Positions 1 through 11,970 are shown, numbered from the stretch's first letter. The stretch is DNA of 64,000 nt from Amanita rubescens (GCA_015039365.1 WION01000003.1:868001-932000); one strand, 5' to 3'. The notes: generated by a model from the sequence alone, not told the origin. Program-made: numbers and translations.

Positions 1-1496
1 GGCCTTTCTGATGTTTCCGGGAACAGCTTCATTCAGTAAGTCATCGGGTAACACTGAGAAAACTTGAGTAGCCGTTCGTTCGTCAGCTCCGCATAACTTA
101 CGTGGATTACTCATAAATTCATCGTTATCTCTTCGCTCCGCAGCATCCTCCAAGCCTTCCACAAGCTTGGCGTATTCGTCTTGAAGTCTAGCGGCATCTG
201 TGGTCTTGATTCTGCAACCATCAGCATAACAATACAGTTAAGGACAACGACTTACTCCTCAATCTTTTCACCGAGTCTTCCGATGCTACGCGTCGCCGAG
301 TCCAGCATTGGACGAGTGAGGTCTATGCTTAGAGACTCTAGACAGACGTTGTCTACAGAAGCCATTCAGACTCCTGCAGGGTCCTCGAGGGGAAACATAC
401 CGATGTTGTGGGCTTCGTCAAATACAACGATAGCATCTTTCGATAGTTCGCTCGACACTCGGTCGGCCACTTTGGGATCGAGCAAATAATGGAAGGAATA
501 GATGACAACATCCAAGAACGGCATCTAACAATGAGCCGTAAATGACAATTGCCAAACTTGATGGACACAAAACGACGTCACCATTCGCCGTACAGCAAAG
601 TACGGACACACCCCCTTTTCACGACCATATTCAATCACATCGGCTAGCGTCCAAATACCTGGGGGTATCAATTGACCTGGCTCCATTTTCCCTAAATTCT
701 ATTAAACCACGTCAACCGAGTCAACTCTGCATATGAACAAACACACTTCATGCCATTCGCAAAGTGACACAGAATCTGGGTTTTCTTTCGCTTTCGCAAT
801 CGTTGACAGACCTGTGAGATCTCGACAGCGTGCATCCACGACATCGCCTTTCTTCTCTTTCACGACCTATATTAGCATCAGCAAGTGTTGGCCGGAAGAG
901 GATCGAAGCGCACGCACGTCAGGGTTGATGCACAAGTTCTTTCTGCTAGTTAGACCAAGGCCAGTGTACGCCAGCTCTTTCTTCTTTTGTTCCTCTGTTT
1001 CCGCGTTCGCGGCGCGGTACGCCATTAACCGTTTCAATTCTGCGAGGGCTTTTTCTATTTCTGGTACCGTTCGTGAGCAGTATATGAGTTTCCGGCGTGT
1101 TGGATAGAACTGCGTCCACGCGTGAGCAGGTTGGAAGCAATAAGCGAGCAATTGCTAACTTGTTGATATGAGACAATTAACGAGAATAGCGAAACGGTCT
1201 TTCCTGTTCCAGAAGGCATTTCGAGCACGCAGTGACCCTAACGCGCTAAGTCGGGATTACGGGTCATGGTATGCGCAACGTACTGTAGCATCGAGGGTCC
1301 TCTTCAGGTCACACATGTAAGCATATTGTTCTGGGTAACGGAGTCAATGGTCAGACCACTGCAGTGCAGAGGAAACGCGTTGGCATGCCTGGGTAGATAC
1401 GGTCATAAGGAAATATAATCTGGCAAGGGGCTGAGCAGTAATGAGAGGGACCATAGGGTCAAAGCTTACAGGTAGATTGTCAATAAAAAACTTCAT
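1..1496 (-). CDS. RAD3: TFIIH/NER DNA helicase Rad3/XPD, N-terminal part (runs off the window start)
   Basis: This is the 5'-3' DNA helicase subunit of TFIIH, used in nucleotide excision repair and promoter opening in the nucleus. The start MKFFIDNLP at 1496 matches the family N-terminus. Splicing then gives [20 protein letters not shown], the Walker A stretch [28 protein letters not shown], the Fe-S domain neighbourhood [13 protein letters not shown] and VVDARCRDL, and the DEAH box [13 protein letters not shown] near 420. It ends around [11 protein letters not shown] at the window edge, about residue 330 of an expected 750-800. Introns are short and canonical, and exon 2 is only 31 nt (1389-1419). 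The frame stays open through every junction I could place. The C-terminal helicase motifs lie outside the window. The call is very secure; individual intron edges are inferred by eye. Confidence 0.93.
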
Positions 1497-1812
1497 GAAG
1501 AAATTACGGTGGTATTGAATATGGTACACTGACTCTAAGTACTCGCACGTCACAGTCACACAAAACTACTTGTATCGTGTGGGCACATTACACAAACATT
1601 ACAGCACCGTAAAATCTTCACCATAACAAGTCCGTAAAATTGTCCGTAAGGAGATCGTCTTTAACGTGAAACAACGAAAAGATGTATATATTGAAATTGA
1701 AATCAAGCAGGGGCAGCACCGAAAGCCTGTGACTCTGCCTTAATGGTTTGGATAAATTGAGATGAACTTTGCATGAAGTGAGTAGATGAGCAGATTCCGG
1801 TGTAAAATCAAC
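1497..1812. other. Intergenic: XPD upstream region and GH5 3' end
   Basis: These 316 bases separate the XPD start codon from the stop of the next minus-strand gene. They should hold the XPD promoter and the terminator of the glycoside hydrolase. No ORF, RNA gene or clear repeat is visible. Confidence 0.5.
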
Positions 1813-4022
1813 CTACCCAAGGCCTTGAGTACTGTAACCGTCGTTGGGTGAAACACCGGTTGAGCTCTGAACGTTGCCAACTTGTGTTTGGCCGCTCGGT
1901 GTTGAAACTGGTGTTCCCGGTTGAACCGACAGGCCACCTTGACCCCACTATGAATATCGACATGTCAGTATGTTGTTCGCAGTGCCGAGTGAGACACTTA
2001 CCTGGTATTGGATGACGCCTGAAAGACCATTCTTAAGGGAGGCTAGATGGCATTATCAAAACAAAGTATTTCTATGATTTGGAGGATATATACCTTGAAT
2101 CCACTGTTGGTAAGTTGAGTCCCTTTGTTGATTTGATATACCAAGGGACTGCTGCTGAGGGGAAGTAGTTGCTGGGCAAGGTTGTCAGTTCAGAGAGAGA
2201 GATAGCATCATACGTTCAACGGACCTGTTTGACCCGCGTTTGCGAGAACTGGTTGAGTGGAGTTGAAGGGAACAAATGCCTGAGAATTGTTCTGTGTGAC
2301 CAAACCAAAGCTCGTCAAGACGATGGGTTTGTCGTTCCTGTCAACTGTTAGAGATCTTATGATCAAATCAACTGGTACTCTTGTACCTTGCTGCGGCTTC
2401 TGCTTGAAGTTGAATCCAGTTAAGGCCAACTTGGAGACTTTCGTTGGCTGAAAGTGGACCCGAAGGTTCGCTCAGAGCATAGCTGTACTGGTCTGGGAAA
2501 AGTTGGAACGATCCAAAACCGATCTGAGGAATACTGAGAACATCTTCACTGTCAACTCCGGTTGAGCCATCGAAAGCCGGACCAACGCTAGTGCTTTGTT
2601 GGCGCTTCGATGCTACGCCATGATCAGAACAGAATGTTAAGTTTGAAAAACCTAACTTACGCGTAGCTAACCAGCGGCCCCTGATACGGATACCACCTTC
2701 GGAAGGCGTCCTCTCAGCAATATCGACAGCTCTGATTTTCTTGAGCAAGTCCCTTTTCTTATTCATGATCGATTTTTTAGACAAAGGCTTGGGTACTCTG
2801 CGGCGGGCAATGACAGAGGTCGAAGGCTGGGGAGTGCCTGTGGGAGTGGGCTTCTGGAAAAGCTTTGGGCAATCGGGGCAGAAGTATCCTGAAACACTAA
2901 AATACCGTCATCACATGAAACGAGAGGCAGACTAAAGGTGTTTACCCCGAAGAGACTAGGTGATTCGGATCTATTGACTTTATGTGCTGCGCGATGACGG
3001 AATGCCAATTTGTAACGGTGTTTGTGGTACATGTTGCGGAGGTAGCCAAAGTGGAGTTGCATCTGACCAGGGTGTCAGTTACAGAAAAAGGCCACTACTG
3101 GAGAGTGCACACCTCGCATCGTTTGCAACTTCCCTGCAGATTATGTGAGTGGAGATAAGGAAATTTCATTAAGACATACCACGAAAGAAGATTGGAGTTG
3201 TTGACATAGCGGGACACAACTTGGGTCGTATAATCCTTGAAAGCGTTGATGAGAGATTGATTGGTGTAAAATTCGCTGTGTTCCTGGGCGGCCGTGAGCT
3301 GTCGTACATAAACATCCATTCCACCTTGCCCGCGGTCAGCCGAATGAGTAAAAAGGGCAGAGCAAATACGGACCATACTGGTTGCTCAGAAAGTTGCGCT
3401 GAGCGGTCGTGTTGATCATTCCGGTCATGTCACGGGCCGTAAAGTTGATAGGTCGATCGACGATACTGTCAGTTGACTCGGGGTTCCAATTGTTAGTGAG
3501 GGACAACATCAGGAACAGTTTGTGTTTCTCCGCGAGCTTGAGAACGGTATCGAGTTTCTGCAGGCCATTTGGGCCGTCGTTGACGGTGAGAGTGCCATTA
3601 TTGTTGATGAGCTGGAACCAGGTGCCGTTCACAGGGATCGCGGTGACATCTGTACCTGATCAGTTAAGCGCATAAAGAAAAACAAGGGAAGGACATGCCA
3701 TTGAATGCCCACGTCCTGACGACATTGAAGCCAGCCTTGGAGATGTTGCCTAGGGTGTTGTCAATGTCTTCTTCTTTGTTAAGCGCGGGTAGCCAGTAGG
3801 CGGTCGTGCCGATGAGGGGGAATTCACTGGGTGGATGTCGATGAACTGATCGTGGGAAATCGGGGGGGAAGTAGGTACTTACGTTCCGTTGAAAGAAAAG
3901 CGGCCGTTTGTGCCAGTTGTGACGAACTGTGGCCCAGAATTGTCCCTCCTCTGAGAGAGGGCAGAGGTGATCACCCCGAAAGTGAGGAGGGGGAGAAGGA
4001 GAGCGGCAAAGGGGGACCGCAT
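1813..4022 (-). CDS. Secreted glycoside hydrolase family 5, mannan endo-beta-mannosidase-like
   Basis: Predicted extracellular (beta/alpha)8-barrel hydrolase related to fungal GH5 beta-mannanases. The start at 4022 gives MRSPFAALLLPLLTFGVITS, a clear signal peptide. Family blocks follow in order: FPLIGTTAYWLPALNKEED, NVVRTWAFNGM, GTWFQLINNNGTLTVNDGPN, LMLSLTNNWN, GGMDVYVRQL, VANDAR at the usual acid/base position, SIDPNHLVSSG, GYFCPDCPKLF, GVDSEDVLSIPQIGFGSFQL and KPIVLTSFGL. The tail is Ser/Thr/Gly-rich and ends at 1813. Two things are odd. The position that is Asn-Glu in characterised GH5 enzymes reads Asn-Asp, and a basic segment of about 60 residues with several Lys/Arg pairs is inserted after GYFCPDCPKLF. 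A 21-nt micro-exon (3113-3133) carries the VANDAR motif. Activity and substrate are inferred from family only. Confidence 0.85.
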
Positions 4023-4124
4023 GGGAGGGCAGGGAAATTGCACTCGTCAGGGCGTGAATTTATACTTGGGAGATAATGCGCCGCTGTATTGCCCCGTTTA
4101 GTTAGCCGTTTCGTCCATTTCACC

Positions 4125-5514
4125 ATGCCACTGCGCACCGCTTCTTCCCGTATACAGTTCCGAGGTGCCGTTCGCTCGCTTCTCAAATTCTCCGCCTTCA
4201 CTGCTCTCACCGTCGGTGTTGCCTACGAATCTCTACATCTTTATGTAGAACACATTCAGCTCGCACCAGATTCATCAGATTCAGAGCTCCGTAAATGGGG
4301 TTGGGCTGAGCGCTGGACAGGCGATCCCCAACGTGGTGGTACAGATCCTGCCCTCGGTCTCAGGGGTAGACATCTCGTCCGGGCTGCTTGGATGGCCTCC
4401 AACTGGGGCGTAGGCCGCAGCACCGCCTTCGTTGAATCGAGCACAGATACAACAGAGGGGTTACCCGGTCCTGGCGGTTCCAGGGTTATTGATGCTGCCC
4501 TCCACAGAACAGACGAGTTTCTCCGCAGTGCCATCGAAGTAGCGGAGAAAAAAGCTGCCTCGGGAGCCCTGAGTTCCAGTACACTTAACACTCTTCTTTT
4601 GCATCACGCTTCTGTCCTTGAGCGCCTGGAGGACAGTCTCCCCGGAACGTCCAAATCACAGTATGAACGCGCCTGGGCTATATCTCCAGAGGCCCATGTT
4701 GCATGGAAACTTGGCGACCTTAATTCACGACTGGGCCGAACGAACGATGCTTTGGCCTGGTGGTCACGCGTCATTCTCCTTGCGTGCGGTAAAAACAGCG
4801 ATGGTCGGGAACTCGTTCCCGTGGTGCCCAGCATCGCGCCATCATCTCCTCAGGACCAGAGAACGTTAACGAGCGCTCTAGTGTCGCTGTCTGCTTTCTA
4901 CGCAACCTCGGGCCAGTTCAAAAAAGCGCAGCAAGTCCAAGAATCCGCTCTTGATCTCATTCGTTCTATTCGCCACCCGCATCACTTGCGACAGCAAGTC
5001 CTGCACAATCACTGCATGCGTTATATTTGCTCCATCGTTCTTCCTTACTTTCAATCCACTTGGCCGAGGTTCTCTACGCTCAAAAAAAACACTCCCTGAC
5101 TTCGATGCAATGGCTCACGTCAGCCGCAGAATCGTCGGAGAGAGTGGCGTACGCCTTGACTGGCCTTCCGCTTCGATACCTTCCAACGGCAAGCCTCGGT
5201 GCCGCAGGATAAGCGATTGACTAAACACGTACACATCATCACACGCTATGAATAAGGTAGCTTCCACTCTTCTTCGTGATGCAAGCCGGACTGCGGCAGA
5301 AGCTTGGCATCTGATCGGTGTTCTTCATGAAATCAACGAGGGACCAACATCAGGACAGGCGCTCAAGTGTTACGAACGTGCCGTAGGATGGGCTGGTAAG
5401 ACTGTTCCGCAATCAGATGCTAAGGTCGCAGGTGATGGGACACTGGAAGCAGAATGGAATATGATCTGGTCGAGCTACAACCGTTTACGACAGCGAGCGT
5501 CCCGAGAAAAGTAG
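4125..5514 (+). CDS. TPR-repeat protein with mitochondrial-type leader and one membrane segment
   Basis: The N-terminus MPLRTASSRIQFRGAVRSLL is basic and lacks acids, like a matrix-targeting leader. A hydrophobic segment, FSAFTALTVGVAYESLHLYV, follows. After about residue 150 come helical repeats typical of TPRs (AWAISPEAHVAWKLGDLNSR; ALVSLSAFYATSGQFKKAQQ; the last around AAEAWHLIGVLHE and ALKCYERAVGWAG). Architecture resembles yeast Mgr3, an adaptor of the mitochondrial i-AAA protease, but that is only an analogy. I chose the ATG at 4125; an in-frame ATG at 4089 would add 12 residues. The frame breaks twice. At about 4970 SALDLIRSI must change frame to reach ASPAQSLHALYLLHRSSL, and at 5215-5250 stops separate ASLGAA from NKVASTLLRDA. 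Either short unseen introns or indels explain this. It faces the GH5 gene head to head. Confidence 0.6.
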
Positions 5515-5821
5515 CACCGCTATTCTAGCTCTCACTTTCCCATTTTATCTTGAAGCACGTCAGCCGTTTCACATTTGTAATGTCACATGAACTGCGCCCT
5601 GAGTCCCTGACTGAGCACGAGTTTGTACAATCCTGGCCGCAGCTGATGTACTTGGCACTGAGTAGTAATTATTAAAACACAGCAGCGTTGCCATACTGAC
5701 AAGAAAACAAATGGACCGGCGGGGATAAGCCTTGATCGGGTAAGATGTTACCGACATCAGTACAAGTCAGCACTCCAGTGCCACACCAGCGCTTATCAAT
5801 TCCATCGCTTATACAACAGCC
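5515..5821. other. Intergenic between TPR gene and DPP3
   Basis: About 300 bases between the TPR stop and the DPP3 start. It should hold the TPR terminator and the DPP3 promoter. I see no TATA box of good quality, no ORF and no repeat. Confidence 0.4.
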
Positions 5822-8800
5822 ATGGCGAGCGTTGCGATCGATGTACAGCATTTTTACGCTGATCGTTCAGCTCCAATTTGCAGTCTCAACGTCGGGAATG
5901 TCTTTGACCAACTCAGGTAATAAACCCATTTGCTCACTATTTTGTTCCATTTATGAACATGCGTCTTCCAGTTCAAGAGAGAAGAAATATGCGCATTATA
6001 TAGGTCTAGCTTCTTGGGCTGGTGCCCGCATTATTCAGGGTACTGTCCCGTCCTGTGCCCCGAACAGCCCAGCACTGATTGTTTGCTGCGCAAGAACAAT
6101 GGACACCTCACGCCAAGTCTTTATACAATCTCTTGATCTTGACGTACAGCACAGATCAGGGTGTCCTGATAGACTTGGAAAGTTTGAGAGCCGATTCGGG
6201 ACTGTCTCCTGAAGAATGGAACGATCTCTTGCAATACACTACGCAGGTGTGCTGATAATCACCTCCTGCTTATTACAGTCGGATTGACGATGGTCCAAGG
6301 TGTTCAGCAACTTGGTCAACTATCGGAACTTTTGGCTTCACCAAGATCATCCCTCGCTTATCTCCAGACAAATTCGAGATTGTTATTTCCAAATCCGCCA
6401 ACGCTACAGCAGCTCTTATTCTATGGAAAAGCGTCAGTTGATCTACGGTACGGTATCTGTATGCGCTGATCGACGTCCACAGTTGAAAGAGCATATATAT
6501 TCCTGCGACACCGGAACCCAGCCTTTACATCGGAAAGCGAAATGCCGGTCATATTTCAAACTATTATCTAGGAGAGGTTATTACAGATGACGAAGTCGCT
6601 GCGGTCCAGTCTGCTGCAGAGAAACTTGGTACTTGACGTACTGAACACTCGGTACGTTGCCCTCTACATCTACGTTACGGTTCCCGACAGACTCTCGAAT
6701 GAATCCAGAGTTGTCAAAAATGGGCCTGAACGATTTTACCCTCCTGGTTGCCTCTGCAAATACTCAGGCCTACAAAACTACATGCTATTGACTACAAGTC
6801 GACGACTGCGAAACTTGAAGTTCAGTACGGTGACTATTCCAAGGAGTTGACCACTGTCGTTAGTGCTCTACGGGAGGCATGATATTTTGAATCCCTCGGA
6901 AAGGTTTACGTTGACTGTGAATAAAGGCTCAGAAATACACTGCGAACGATCACCAAACACAAATGTTAGACGGCTACATCAAATCGTGAGCCGTAAAATG
7001 ATCAATTGTTTCACATTTTTAATGTCACAGATTCGAAACGGGATCCATCCAAGACCACAAGGATGGTTCAAAATATTGGGTCAAAGATATCGGACCTGTC
7101 GTCGAGTCATATATCGGAGTACGTTTTTACGCGTATCGGCGTATTTCTACTTGTATCAACTTTTTTTTCAGTTTATCGAGACATATGTTGATCCCTATGG
7201 CGCGCGTGCAGAATGGGAAGGTTGGTCCGGTAATATCGGATATTCATCATCCACATGATGACAACGCTCCGTAGGATTTACGGCCGTCGTAAACAAGGAG
7301 CTCAGTGCCAAATACGAAATTCTCGTTAACAGGGCCCCAGAACTTATAAAGGTGCTTCCTTGGGGCAAGGACTTTGAGGTTGACTGTGTTCCGTAAGCCC
7401 GACTTTACCGCGTTGGAAGTTTTGTCGTTTGCTACTGGTGGTGAGTTTCGTTTCCATATCCTAGTGAAATTACCGAACTCCATGGAGGAATTCCTGCCGG
7501 GATCAACGTAAGTTTTTCCCCTTACTTCTGCAACATCAATTTTTGACGTGCTCTATTACTATCGCTAGATTCCTGTAAGTCATAAATATGCTACAGGATA
7601 TGGCTTGCAACGACGAGTGTAGAATTACTATGATGTCCGAGAATCGACTGGCTTCAAGAATGTCTCGCTTGCAGTAAGTATATCGTTATGGTGTGTTGCC
7701 CCCTCTTTATAAAATTGTATGGCAGAATATACTTGCTGCCAAGGCACCTAGTAAGCCTTACGTTTTTTAGTAGTTTGCTAAACCAACCCATCGTCCAAGA
7801 TGAGGAACTGACGTTCATCCATCCGGATGATGTTGCCTTGTACAATGCATGGGACAGCCGATCCTTCGAGCTCCAAGTCGCCAATCACGAATTGCTGGGT
7901 CATGGCTCTGGCAAGCTCTTTGAGGAGGATCAAAATGGTAAAAAGAACTTTAACCCCGAAAAGGTACAGGGCACAGCGCCCATTCTCAAGTACGCCATTT
8001 AACTCATCTACCCAGGTCATCAATCCCCTGACAGGGAAGCCAATGTCAGCGTCGATCCATCATGTTCCTGATCACCACTAACTTTCCTTAGAACTTCGTG
8101 GTATAAACCAGGCCAAACCCCGGGATCCGTGCTAGGAGAGGTGTCTTCATCGATGGAGGAATGTCGTGCGGAGACCGTAGCTTTATACCGTAAGCGACGT
8201 ACATCACTACTTACAAGCTCACTCTGACAGGAAACCAAGTGGTTGGCAACTCCGACATTCTTGAGATATTCAACGTGAGCCAGTTGTCCGCTTTGATCGC
8301 ATCGCTCAAGTTGTGGTATACAGTATGTAAAGAAACAAGATGTCGAAGATATCCAATACGTGACGTTTTTGTTGATGGCTCGTGCCGGTCTGCGGGCATT
8401 AGAGTTTTATGATCCAAAGACAGGCAAGCATGGTCAAGCCCACATGCAAGCGCGGTGCGTCGACTCCGATAATGAATGTATATGACTATATGAATGCCAA
8501 TAATTCATCTCCATAGGCTGGGTATAACCCAACACCTTATAAAGTCCGGTATTGCTCGGCTAGAAGAGGTGCGCGATGCAAATGGTAAATTAGAGAACCT
8601 CTACATTCGCGTAAGTAGTTCATTATCTGTTTTGTCGATCGTAGTTTACTCTCGAATAATGCAGGTTGACAGAGAGCTGGTCCTGACCAAGGGAAGAGAA
8701 GTAGCTGGAAAGCTTCTGGTTGAGCTACAAGTGCGAAAGAGCACTGCAGATGGTCCTGGGGCCCGTGAATACTATACCCAACTTGACCAAGCCCATCAGC

Positions 8801-9014
8801 GGGTGGGAAGGAGAAATCCGAGATCTCGTATTAAAGAAGAAACAGGTTTGGGCTCGTCTGCAACTGGTTAGGGTTTTTATTAATGACGAACTTAAAGCCA
8901 CGCAAAATCTTTATTCAACCGAATACTTTCATTGTCAACGATGAGGTCAAGTTGAAAGAATATGACCTCACATGCGCTGGCGTTATCGAAAGTTTCATCG
9001 ACCGTAAGCTTTGA
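5822..9014 (+). CDS. DPP3: Dipeptidyl peptidase III (metallopeptidase family M49), reading frame broken in several places
   Basis: A cytosolic zinc exopeptidase that removes dipeptides from short peptides. The start [20 protein letters not shown] fits the family. Diagnostic parts are [18 protein letters not shown], the zinc motif HELLGH inside [19 protein letters not shown] (near 7890), the second metal motif EECRAE within [33 protein letters not shown], and the C-terminus [20 protein letters not shown], ending at 9014. Many short introns splice correctly, and one exon is only 6 nt (ATTCCT, 7569-7574). The frame is nevertheless broken at about 6503, 6632, 6730, 6768, 7385 and 8785. Each is repaired by ignoring one base, and the expected splice donor near 6880 is missing. 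Identity is certain. Whether this is a pseudogene or a badly polished stretch cannot be settled here. Confidence 0.88.
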
Positions 9015-9146
9015 ATACGACTCTGTTATACTGTAAAACATAAAATGCATAAATGATGTCTATGGTAGGTGTACTTGTAAGATAGAATTATGCTTAGATG
9101 ATGCAGCGTGAAGGGTATCCAGGAGAATAAATAGTCTTTGAGAGAG

Positions 9147-10693
9147 TTATGTCGTTTCCCGGACCAGGCTAACCACAATTGTGACACTGATGCTACTATT
9201 AAACACGCCACCAAGTATCAATGAGCAATAAGGCTTACTCGTCGACTTTCTGCCGTCACGGTTGACAAGTCAGCTCGGGCCGTGAAAGAACCGAGTTTGT
9301 ACGTACCCCTCCTCGGAAAAACATGCCCTCACGCGCAGCAGCTCCTGATTTTAAATTAGGTCGATGCGGGTAACTAGTTCGCGTGTGCTTACTCTCAAAC
9401 GGACTGACTCTCTTACTGCGCATGCATTGACGAGCGAAATCAACCATGCGGTCAGCCATAGCTTGAACTTGTTCATCTTCCGTGCCGCCTGCCCTAGAAA
9501 CCAGAGAACATATACTAACCATCTCAGACGGGAAGACAGTTATCAGAAAAACCATCGGTCTATCAAGGCATCAGCAACGGCATGTGGCTCAGTACCAGCT
9601 GAAACATTCACATATGCTACAATAATATCCCCATCCCTTAGCGTAGTCTCATACACTTCGGCATCGTTTGGTGAGTCTATGCATGCACCTGCAAACTTGC
9701 GACCCGAATCAGCAGGAAGTTTGGTCAGTTGTCTAGTCAATTAAATCAATTATGCGAGGTTTATGCGGGGAACCAATGACCTGGACATACTTTGGACAAT
9801 TAAAATAATGTGTTTGGGGGCGTTGACGATAAACTATAGAGGAATTACGGATTATGGCATAACCGCTGTCGCCAAGGCTAGATGCAAGGGGCAAAGTCTG
9901 AGTGAACGCGGTCATATGAGTAATTTAACGCACGACGCAGTACGCAGGACACCAGAATGCGCATTAAGGTTTATGAGCAAGGCTGTACTAGATCCTGTAG
10001 ATGCCAAGTGTGAACGATCGTTATTACGACGGTCAAGGACAAGATTTGACTCGCCAGCTTGTACAAACGTTTCTCGCAGCACTCCCCCGTATGCGAGGTC
10101 AAGACATTCAACTGGAGTCATTTCCCAGCCTTCAATTTGTTCGCGTTCCTCGTAATCTAGAGTGGGGTCAATTTCGGGTTCCCCTGGCCAAGCATTACGC
10201 GAATAGCGATGAGCGTGGTACATGAGGGCCTGTGAAAACAGAGCTGGGTCGACACCGCTCACAGTCCAACCACCCACACCATCAGCAACGCCAAAGGAGA
10301 TACCCTGGGAAGCGCATCAGAACGAGAGAGAAAGTATTGAGATGAAAATCTGACAGAATTGTCCCGCATCTTTGAGTGTATTTAGCGCGCTTAAACCACC
10401 TGTGTAAATGGACGCACGGTTTGAATATAAAGAAAGTCTTCTCCTGGATCTTTGCTTTGAATACGTTTCGGCCACGCTAGTATTTTATCCCTCCAAGAAC
10501 CAATGAGGCTATCTGAGGGAAATGGAATTTTTACAAGCTTTTCGTAAGGATCATTCGGCTTCGCAGCCCAACTGGCCCCAAGATGGAAGGTGTAGGGACG
10601 ACATTTTCTAGGATTGTGATACTGTAGAGAGAGTGCGATGGGTGTGTACGTGACTAAGGACGCGTCTACCGAACGGGAGGTGGCGGAGAGCAA
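9147..10693 (-). CDS. PTC7: PP2C-family Ser/Thr phosphatase, Ptc7-like
   Basis: Metal-dependent protein phosphatase of the Ptc7 type; in yeast this enzyme is mitochondrial and regulates coenzyme Q synthesis. Visible blocks are FHLGASWAAKPND, GEDFLYIQT, GISFGVADGVGGWTVSGVDP (metal-binding Asp in VADGVGGW), QALMYHAHRY, STALLINLNAHSGVLRTA joined to LGDSGYAIIRNSSIVYRQR, DGDIIVAY, TDGFSDN and, at the end, DDISVTIVVSLVRETT. The start is MLSATSRSVD at 10693. Introns are 45-60 nt and join well. One base too many sits at about 9538: TDGFSDN and VFPSEMVS are in neighbouring frames. The upstream same-strand gene stops only 38 bp before this start. It converges with DPP3, 132 bp away. Confidence 0.87.
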
Positions 10694-10731
10694 GTAAGGG
10701 CATCAAATCTGATGTCATGTGACTACAACCA

Positions 10732-11970
10732 TTATACGCGTCTCGCGAACGGATTCCTCTTCTGTCCGCTGCTCCGTCCCGTTGTACTAGTAGGAATAGT
10801 GCTACTGTTTGTAATTTGCCTCCTTCGCACCGCGTCCTCTTGCAACTTTTCGAGTGCCGCCAACTGTGCCTTTCCCCCCTTGATTGCGACAATTTCTTGT
10901 CCCTTCCTCACAAGCCTCCTGGCGCTCTCACGTGTGCTTGAAATATCTCCTTGAGGCGTACCCCATGGGGGTGGTCTTCGATAGAGCATCAGCTGCTTAC
11001 TGATATTCGGGCGTAAAATGCCGTCTGCGAACGACACGAATACATTATAATTTCGTGCATCGCTGTAATAGGCCGCAGCAGAGTAGAGCTTGTCATTTCC
11101 TTCCAGATTTCCATAAAAAAAGTCAGGTGAAATTGTACCGAGTTGGCTTGAGCCTCCGGAATCATGGTTGTTGCTGGAACCCGCACTTTGTGCGTCGACA
11201 GCGTCAATCAGCAACCGGAATACTGTTCGCGATGACCATAAGTTATGAGACGTAGAATGGACAAGGGAATCAACCGCTTGTAATAGACCAGAAGGGAAGA
11301 AGAGCCCAAGATTCTCACTTGGACCCCAATCAGATGGGAGAGATGTTGGTCTGGGGATGCATTGGGTGCCACGGAGATCTCCCATAAGTCAAGCATAGTG
11401 GGGCGTAGATGAAAGGACCGACTAACCAAGAACGCAGAGAAGGGGGAACTTGTGGAGGAATGGAAAGATGGTATTGTCGATGTTCTTGCAGTTGTAAAGA
11501 CGGAGAATGCGAAGAAGCCAAGGGCCGTGAGACGCGTGAGGAGCCATAAGGGTCCCAGCGAGATGTTTGATCGCGTTGGAGGACAATGCCGTACCACTAA
11601 CATCAAGTGCTGTAAGAGAGTGAAGATGATAGGTACGATAAAGCAGGTTATCTGTGACGTGGGCACAGCCAGGTAGTTCAAGCAGAGTGATAAGCGAAAA
11701 ATGAGAGGTTTGTGGTATGCGCTGCAGCAAGGGCAACTGGACGTGTTCAAGGTGAATTGGGTATGTGAACAAGGTGGGAGAGACGTTATGGTAGATTTGA
11801 ACCAATGACGCCCAAAGACAAGGATCTAGCTGGGTCACTGAGGCATCTGGAGGCAACAGTTGGTACAATAGGTTCAGTTTTAGCCTGCCAAACACGCGAT
11901 AGAGTTGGTCTGAGGACTGGCTCAGCAGCTGGACGCAGAGTAGCGAGAGCGGTGGTACACGATACATCAT
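10732..11970 (-). CDS. Leucine-rich-repeat protein, function unknown
   Basis: The first exon holds degenerate LRR units such as ITLLELPGCAHVTDNLLY, SLTALDVSGTALSSNAI and LLRILRLYNCKNIDNTIF. One intron near 11375-11424 joins CVL to DLRGTQC, completing another repeat. The second half (DFFYGNLEGNDKLYSAAAYY; FVSFADGILRPNISKQLMLY) has no fold I recognise. The C-terminus is basic and low complexity, ending NPFARRV. The pattern of LRRs without a visible F-box suggests an adaptor or scaffold, which is inference. I take MMYRVPPLSLLCVQ at 11970 as the start because the open frame further upstream lies in the FKS1 leader. It is divergent to FKS1 (148 bp between start codons), and its stop is 38 bp upstream of the PTC7 start. 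Confidence 0.7.
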
